Below are positions 6,965-10,576 of a stretch of DNA of 10,576 nucleotides, piece by piece; positions within the stretch are counted from its first letter, which is position 1, and every line of letters starts with the position of its first letter. The translations under genes were made by a program, and so were the position numbers. The notes under the pieces were generated by a model, which saw nothing but the letters and a program-made list of their open reading frames with translations, had not been told where the DNA came from and made no database searches. This stretch comes from JBKPDV01 sp046728075 (GTDB lineage: Bacteria > Acidobacteriota > Thermoanaerobaculia > UBA5066 > Gp7-AA6): positions 1-10,576 of the forward strand of contig JBKPDV010000192.1 in the NCBI GenBank assembly GCA_046728075.1, given 5' to 3'.

Positions 6965-7740
6965 GTCTCCTCCGGCCGGAAGCCCCAGCGCACCGCGCGC
7001 AGCCGGGCGACGCGGGAGACGAGCAGGTTCAACGCGAGGCCGATCAGGCCGATCAGGAGCATCGCGGCCACGACGAGGTCATAGCGCTTGCCCGCGTTGC
7101 GCGAGTCGATGACGAGGTATCCGAGGCCCGAGTTCACGGCGATCATCTCCGCGGCGACGACGACGATCCAGGCGATGCCGAGCGCGAGGCGCAGGCCCGT
7201 CAGGATCTCGGGCAGGGCAGCCGGGAAGATGACGCGGGAGAGGAGCGCGCCGCGCGAGAGCCCGAAGTTGCGCGCCGCGTCCCGGTACATCGCGGGAACG
7301 CCGCGTACGCCGTTCATGGCGGCGACGAGGATTGGAAAGAGGGAAGCGAGAAAGATCAGGAAGATCGCCGAGATGTCGCTCACGCCAAAGAGCACGATCG
7401 CCACCGGGATCCAGGCGAGTGGGCTGATCGGCCGCAGGAATTGAATGACGGGATTGGCGGCGCGCGCCGCCGCCGGCTTCCATCCGAGAAAGATCCCGAG
7501 CGGGATTCCAACGGCGACGGCGGTCCCGTACCCCGCCGCGACCCGCAGCAGCGAATCGCGGGAGTAGCGCAGCAGGAGACCCTTGCGCGCGAGCTCCGCC
7601 AGGCCGCGCGCGACGGCGGCGGGGGAGGGGAAGACGTTGGTCCCGCTCCAGCGGACGGCCAGCTCCCAGATCGCGACGAGCGCCGCTGCGGCCGCCAGCG
7701 GCAGCAGAATCGTCTCGAGACGCCGGCCCGGCCGAGTCAT
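6961..7740 (-). CDS. ABC transporter permease (BPD_transp_1), paralogue 1
   Basis: A 259-aa inner-membrane protein starting at ATG 7740, whose ATG overlaps the ATPase stop (ATGA). The same frame stays open to 8556, but that extension is antisense-like sequence over the ATPase gene and is rejected. About six membrane segments: 11-30, 65-86, 105-121, 123-142, 185-203 and 222-240. The EAA-type cytoplasmic loop that docks on the ATPase is at about 154-179 (DAARNFG then VIFPAALPEI). It is of the SsuC/TauC/NrtB class. It is strongly similar to the other permease of the unit: 44 of 52 residues match between 183-234 here and 189-240 there. Both EAA loops are intact, so the pair likely forms a heterodimeric channel. 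It is followed by the binding-protein gene with a 4-nt overlap. Confidence 0.92.
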   Translation of the reverse strand: MTRPGRRLETILLPLAAAAALVAIWELAVRWSGTNVFPSPAAVARGLAELARKGLLLRYSRDSLLRVAAGYGTAVAVGIPLGIFLGWKPAAARAANPVIQFLRPISPLAWIPVAIVLFGVSDISAIFLIFLASLFPILVAAMNGVRGVPAMYRDAARNFGLSRGALLSRVIFPAALPEILTGLRLALGIAWIVVVAAEMIAVNSGLGYLVIDSRNAGKRYDLVVAAMLLIGLIGLALNLLVSRVARLRAVRWGFRPEET

Positions 7741-8516
7741 ATCCGGTGCGCCAGGCCGATCTCTTCGAAGATGCCGTCGCGCAGCTCGAGGTAGCGCCGC
7801 GAGGAGAGATCGCGCGGATGGGGCAGGTCGATCTCGACGATGCGCCGGATCCGGGCGGGCCGGGCCGAAAGGATCACGACCCGGTCCGCCAGCTGCACGG
7901 ACTCCTCGATGTCGTGCGTGACGAAGAGGATCGTCTTCTTCTCGGCCTGCCAGATGCGCAGGAGCTCGCTGCGCATGACGAGCCGCGTGATCGAGTCGAG
8001 CGCGCCGAAAGGCTCGTCCAGGTACAGCATGTCGGGATCGACCGCCAGCGCGCGCGCGACTTCGACTCTCTGCTTCATTCCGCCCGAGAGCTCGTGCGGG
8101 TACGCTGTTTCGAAGCCTTTCAGGCCCACCAGCTGCACGTAGTGCGCGATCCTGCTCTCGCGCTCCTGCCTTGAGAGTCGGCCGAGGCCGAAACCGATGT
8201 TGCCTTCCACCGTCAGCCAGGGAAAGACCCCGCGCTCCTGAAAGACGAAGATCCGCCGGGAGTCCGGGCCGCGGACTTCTTCTCCGTCGATCCGCACGGA
8301 GCCCGACGTGGGCGGAAGAAATCCAGCCACGATGTTCAAGAGGGTCGACTTGCCGCAGCCGGAGGGGCCGAGGACGCAGACGAACTCTCCCTCGTGCACG
8401 TCCAGGTCGATGTCCTCGAGAACCCGCACGTCGTCCCGCTCGCCGCGGAACGTCATCGAGAGGTCCCGGATCGCGAGTTTCGCCCGGCCCGGCAGAGGTT
8501 GCACGCTCGGGATCAC
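7737..8516 (-). CDS. ABC transporter ATP-binding protein, NitT/TauT class
   Basis: A 259-aa ATPase starting at GTG 8516 behind a GGAGGAGG ribosome site (8521-8528); its GTGA overlaps the stop of the first permease by 4 nt. All catalytic motifs are present: Walker A GPSGCGKST at 50-58, Q-loop Gln93 (VFQE), signature LSGGMKQR at 143-150, Walker B MLYLDEPF at 163-170 with E168 as catalytic base, D-loop GALD at 171-174, and switch His201. The layout, with the usual ERGVFPWLTVEGNI segment after the Q-loop, fits the SsuB/TauB/NrtD-C class; no C-terminal regulatory domain is present. It should power uptake through the two flanking permeases, binding their EAA loops on the cytoplasmic face. Translation is coupled to the neighbours on both sides. 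The substrate is not determined by this subunit. Confidence 0.95.
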   Translation of the reverse strand: MIPSVQPLPGRAKLAIRDLSMTFRGERDDVRVLEDIDLDVHEGEFVCVLGPSGCGKSTLLNIVAGFLPPTSGSVRIDGEEVRGPDSRRIFVFQERGVFPWLTVEGNIGFGLGRLSRQERESRIAHYVQLVGLKGFETAYPHELSGGMKQRVEVARALAVDPDMLYLDEPFGALDSITRLVMRSELLRIWQAEKKTILFVTHDIEESVQLADRVVILSARPARIRRIVEIDLPHPRDLSSRRYLELRDGIFEEIGLAHRI

Positions 8517-9319
8517 GCCGCCTCCTCCACGGCGCCGGCATAGCCCCAGCGAACACCCGGCAGACGCTCGATCCGCCGCATCGCGGCGTCGAGCCCGACG
8601 CCGATCGTGCCGATCAGGACCATCCCGGCCACGACGAGGTCATAGCGGTTGCCGGCGTTGCGCGCGTCGATGATGAGAAAACCCAATCCCGAGTTGACCG
8701 CGATCATCTCGGCGGCCACGACGACCAGCCACGCGATGCCGAGCGCGAGCCTCAGACCCACGAGCAGCCGCGGCAGGATGGCAGGCAGGAGCACGCGCCG
8801 TGCGATTTCTCCCGGGGCCAGGCCGAAGTTTCGCCCGGCGTTCCAGTGGGTCGAGGAAACGTTGCCTACGGCGCTCATCGCCGCTACCGTCAGCGGCAGA
8901 ACCGACGCGATGAAAATGATGAAGACAGCCGAAAGATCCCCGACTCCGAACCAGAGGATCGCGAGCGGTATCCAGGCGAGGGCGGAGATGGGGCGGACGA
9001 TCTCGACGAGCGGCGCGAGCGCCAGCCCGCCGCGGCGGTACCAGGCCAGCAGGATCCCGAACGGAATTCCGACGGCGACCGCGAGGAGATACCCCCAGGT
9101 CACCCGGAAGAGGGAAGCGACGACGTGCTTGACGAGGAATCCCTTCTGGGCGAGCTCCGCGATCGCCCGGGCAACAGCGACCGGACCGGGCAGAAGAGGC
9201 ACATGGCTCAGACGAATCGCCAGATCCCAGAGAACGAGAAGCGCAGCGACGCCCGTGAAGGGTAGGAGGCGACTGGCCGAGCGTGCGGCCGCTCGAGACT
9301 CTGCGGTTCGTTCCTTCAA
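8513..9319 (-). CDS. ABC transporter permease (BPD_transp_1), paralogue 2
   Basis: A 268-aa inner-membrane protein. The start is TTG 9319; no GTG or ATG lies before the first membrane segment and no Shine-Dalgarno is clear, so the start is the least certain in this unit. Membrane segments are at about 22-37, 74-93, 110-127, 129-147, 191-209 and 228-245. The EAA-type loop is at about 160-185 (NAGRNFG then VLLPAILPRL). It has the SsuC/TauC fold like its paralogue at 6961-7740. It is the first transport gene, 49 nt after the SRPBCC gene, and overlaps the ATPase start by 4 nt. A short GC-rich hairpin is possible in the 49-nt gap but has no U-tract, so read-through from the arsR unit is plausible. 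Low similarity at the N-terminal 20 residues shows that the duplication is not recent. Confidence 0.92.
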   Translation of the reverse strand: MKERTAESRAAARSASRLLPFTGVAALLVLWDLAIRLSHVPLLPGPVAVARAIAELAQKGFLVKHVVASLFRVTWGYLLAVAVGIPFGILLAWYRRGGLALAPLVEIVRPISALAWIPLAILWFGVGDLSAVFIIFIASVLPLTVAAMSAVGNVSSTHWNAGRNFGLAPGEIARRVLLPAILPRLLVGLRLALGIAWLVVVAAEMIAVNSGLGFLIIDARNAGNRYDLVVAGMVLIGTIGVGLDAAMRRIERLPGVRWGYAGAVEEAA

Positions 9320-9368
9320 GCGGACGGAGTTTAACCCGCCGGCTCGCCTTCCGGCTCCTGCCCCCGTA

Positions 9369-9860
9369 TCATTCCCGCGCTTCGCCGGCGCCCGTCAGAC
9401 CGAGCATCGGCGCGGCGGCTGCGAGAAACGTAACGAGCTTCAAGAGCACCTCGATCCAGCCACCCTCGTAGTCGGAGAGCGCCGCGGGACTCCCGGCGAG
9501 TCCGCTGTGGATGACCGTCAGCCGCGTGCCGCCGGAGATCGGCTCGAGCCGGTATTCCACTCGGTTAGTCAGTCCGGGATACATCGAGGCTTGCCAGGTC
9601 TGAACGATCCGCCGCGGCGGTTCGACGATCTCGAACTCCCCTTCGACCGAGGCCGTGTTTCCGTCGGCGCTCCGAAAGGCCAGGCGATACTTCCCGCCCG
9701 CCCGCGCGTCGACCTGAGCCTTCTCGAGCCACCACGTCGTCTTGGAGCCCCACCAGGACTCGAGCTGCTGCGGCTCGGTGAGCGCGCGAAACACGCGCTC
9801 CGGACGGGCCTGGATCTCCCGGACGATCTGGATGCTGTCCTTCGCGGCGTTGCCACTCAC
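9369..9860 (-). CDS. SRPBCC / AHSA1-like lipid-binding-fold protein
   Basis: A 163-aa cytoplasmic protein starting at GTG 9860, 4-nt overlap with the arsR stop, behind a strong AAGGAGG site (9866-9872). The AHSA1/START-like signature is clear: an opening strand SIQIVREIQARPERVFRAL (9-27), then WWGSK (36-40), the GGKYRLAF strand (55-62), GEFEIVEPPRRIVQTW (74-89) and TRLTVIHSGL (112-121), closing with a long amphipathic C-terminal helix at 133-150 (WIEVLLKLVTFLAA). The fold makes a hydrophobic pocket for a small ligand. ArsR plus AHSA1-type proteins in tandem are a common pair, from general knowledge; a function as ligand sensor or detoxification partner is inference. The C-terminus is slightly longer than usual, with a hydrophobic Ala-rich end. 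Confidence 0.9.
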   Translation of the reverse strand: MSGNAAKDSIQIVREIQARPERVFRALTEPQQLESWWGSKTTWWLEKAQVDARAGGKYRLAFRSADGNTASVEGEFEIVEPPRRIVQTWQASMYPGLTNRVEYRLEPISGGTRLTVIHSGLAGSPAALSDYEGGWIEVLLKLVTFLAAAAPMLGLTGAGEARE

Positions 9861-10198
9861 GGCTTCCTCCTTTTTTCGCTCTTCTCCGCCTCGACGAATT
9901 CGGCGAGCTCCTCGAGCCGGTCGGTCCAGAATCTCTCGTAGCGGGCGAGCCAGTCCCGCACCGCCCGCAGGGGAGCGGGCCGCAGCTCATAGACGCGGTT
10001 TCGGCCCGATCGGCGAACGGAAACGAGTCCCGCCTCCCGGAGAACGCGCAGGTGGCGGGCGACCGCGGGTCGCGTCTCTGGAAAACGGCTCGCCAGAACT
10101 CCGGCGATTCGGGGCCCGCGCGAGAGCTCCTGAATCAGGCCCCGTCGAGCGGACGACGCGATCGCCTGGAAAACGGATTGGCGAGAATGCGTAACCAT
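9857..10198 (-). CDS. ArsR-family winged-helix repressor
   Basis: A 113-aa DNA-binding protein from ATG 10198. A TTG at 10234 would add 12 residues but is itself the -35 box, so it is rejected. The winged-helix fold spans about 5-75: QSVFQAIASSARRGLIQEL (helices 1-2), recognition helix TRPAVARHLRVLREAGL at 42-58, and wing VSVRRSGRNRVYEL (59-72). Residues 80-105 form a helix (RDWLARYERFWTDRLEEL) typical of ArsR proteins paired with AHSA1 proteins and probably a dimer interface. There is no Cys at all, so the metal-sensing CxC type is excluded; a small-molecule or unknown signal is more likely. It overlaps the SRPBCC gene by 4 nt. Its own promoter and operator candidate sit at the start codon, suggesting autorepression. 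Confidence 0.9.
   Translation of the reverse strand: MVTHSRQSVFQAIASSARRGLIQELSRGPRIAGVLASRFPETRPAVARHLRVLREAGLVSVRRSGRNRVYELRPAPLRAVRDWLARYERFWTDRLEELAEFVEAEKSEKRRKP
9866..9872 (-). promoter_or_regulatory. Strong Shine-Dalgarno for the SRPBCC gene
   Basis: AAGGAGG, 5 nt before GTG 9860 and inside the end of arsR. It confirms the GTG start and would give the SRPBCC protein its own strong initiation in a message where arsR lacks a ribosome site. Confidence 0.7.
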
Positions 10199-10206
10199 TT
10201 CGTTAC
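10191..10206 (-). promoter_or_regulatory. Candidate ArsR operator (inverted repeat)
   Basis: Perfect 5-bp arms GTAAC and GTTAC, separated by 6 bp, cover the likely transcription start and the arsR ATG, directly after the -10 box. A repressor bound here would block its own promoter. The half-sites are short, so binding is inferred from position. Confidence 0.5.
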
Positions 10207-10234
10207 ATAATATCGAGAGATCCAGCTCTGTCAA
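10207..10234 (-). promoter_or_regulatory. Sigma-70-type promoter of arsR
   Basis: TTGACA (10229-10234) is a perfect -35 box; 16 bp later TATTAT (10207-10212) matches the -10 consensus at 5 of 6. The start of transcription would fall about 7 nt past the -10, at 10198-10201, next to or on the arsR ATG, giving a leaderless message. This agrees with the absence of any ribosome site before the ATG. Confidence 0.75.
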
Positions 10235-10262
10235 CTACCGACGATCGACGACCGATTACCGA
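10235..10262 (-). repeat. Four degenerate 7-bp tandem repeats overlapping a stop codon
   Basis: Plus-strand units at 10235-10241, 10242-10248, 10249-10255 and 10256-10262, each ending in CCGA or TCGA (consensus NNACCGA). The TAA stop of the ATPase-like gene (10256-10258) lies in the last unit, and the first unit touches the arsR -35 box at 10234. Length and phase equal those of the array at 5883-5910, but the unit sequence differs. Confidence 0.65.
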
Positions 10263-10576
10263 CTGTTCTCCGCGCAGCGGTCGTAGAGCTCGCGAAGAGC
10301 CTCCCGCAGGTTGCCGCCGTGCGAACGGAACAGATCCTCCGCCGGACGGCCGAAGGCATCTGATTCGGCGCCGGTCAGGGCTCGCACCGTCTCCGCGAGG
10401 AGATGGGGAGACGTCCGGGTCCGCCAGAGCGTCGGCAAGAGCCCTTCCGCGTGGGCGGTGACGACGAAGCCGCAGGCGCGGCGCCCGTGGCGATGAAGGG
10501 AGCGCCAGGCTCTCCGCGTCAGCGCGCACGAGCCGTCCACGAGCAGAAAGCTTTCGCTCCTCGCCGCCTTGAGGAC
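10256..10576 (-). CDS. C-terminal end of a P-loop (AAA-like) ATPase, truncated by the window edge
   Basis: The frame is open to the last base, so the start lies beyond 10576. The visible 106 residues begin just before a Walker B-like strand, SESFLLVDGS (7-16), with Asp14 as the metal-binding residue, then a helix RRAWRSLHRH (21-30) and the strand GFVVTAHAE (36-44), whose TAH resembles a sensor-1 position. After LLPTLWRTRTSPHLLAETV (46-64) comes an end with HGGNLREALRELYD (86-99). This order fits an AAA-like NTPase; the Walker A would be outside the window. I recognise the layout but no named family. The stop lies inside a heptamer array, 57 nt before the arsR ATG, on the same strand. Confidence 0.6.
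   Translation of the reverse strand, partial: VLKAARSESFLLVDGSCALTRRAWRSLHRHGRRACGFVVTAHAEGLLPTLWRTRTSPHLLAETVRALTGAESDAFGRPAEDLFRSHGGNLREALRELYDRCAENSR

Noticed and set aside
6961..8556. A 531-residue minus-strand frame covering permease 1 and beyond
   Set aside because: The part beyond 7740 overlaps the ATPase gene in another frame and is Arg/Pro-rich; the ATG at 7740 with the ATGA overlap is the real start.
9320..9368. Terminator in the gap before the first permease
   Set aside because: Only a 5-bp GC stem (GCCGG/CCGGC) without a U-tract; it does not look like an intrinsic terminator.
10199..10234. TTG start for arsR at 10234
   Set aside because: The TTG is part of a perfect -35 box, and the added residues are not part of the ArsR fold.

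Overview
This is a 10.6 kb high-GC bacterial window made of ordinary chromosomal-style genes. I see no phage, transposase, CRISPR array, tRNA or rRNA. The gene set (a DUF4388 protein, a CRTAC1/UnbV-type FG-GAP protein, a halogenase-like flavoprotein), the frequent GTG/TTG starts and the short intergenic repeats suggest an environmental Gram-negative-type lineage such as Acidobacteriota or Gemmatimonadota. That assignment is a guess from style, not a proof.

Layout: (1) 146-1628, plus strand: a 102-aa protein of unknown function with a very basic tail overlaps a 393-aa DUF4388 protein that ends in a degenerate J-domain. (2) 1639-5600, minus strand: an N-terminally anchored FG-GAP/VCBS repeat protein with an ASPIC/UnbV domain, followed after 53 nt by an FAD-dependent oxidoreductase carrying the WxWxIP halogenase motif. 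This pair converges on block 1 with only a 10-nt gap. (3) 5601-5905: a gene-free interval with three REP-like hairpin elements whose stems co-vary, two decayed copies, and a tandem heptamer array. (4) 5906-10198, minus strand: a likely transcription unit of an ArsR-type repressor, an AHSA1/SRPBCC protein, and an ABC importer of the NitT/TauT class in the order permease, ATPase, permease, substrate-binding protein. Five of the six junctions are not gaps but 4-nt stop/start overlaps, except the 49-nt gap before the first permease. (5) 10256-10576, minus strand: the C-terminal end of a P-loop ATPase-like protein cut by the window edge.

How it works together: block 4 reads as a repressor-controlled unit. 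A near-consensus sigma-70 promoter (TTGACA, 16 bp, TATTAT) lies so close to the arsR ATG that the transcript should be leaderless, and an inverted repeat at the start codon is a good operator candidate. The importer is unusual in having two paralogous permeases with one ATPase gene and one binding protein, so it may use a heterodimeric membrane channel. Its substrate cannot be read from the sequence.

The least expected signal is a pair of 28-bp arrays, each four degenerate 7-bp units of unrelated sequence, both overlapping the stop codon of a minus-strand gene (5883-5910 and 10235-10262). The second one ends exactly where the arsR -35 box begins. I found no clear evidence of a wholly new defence or metabolic system.
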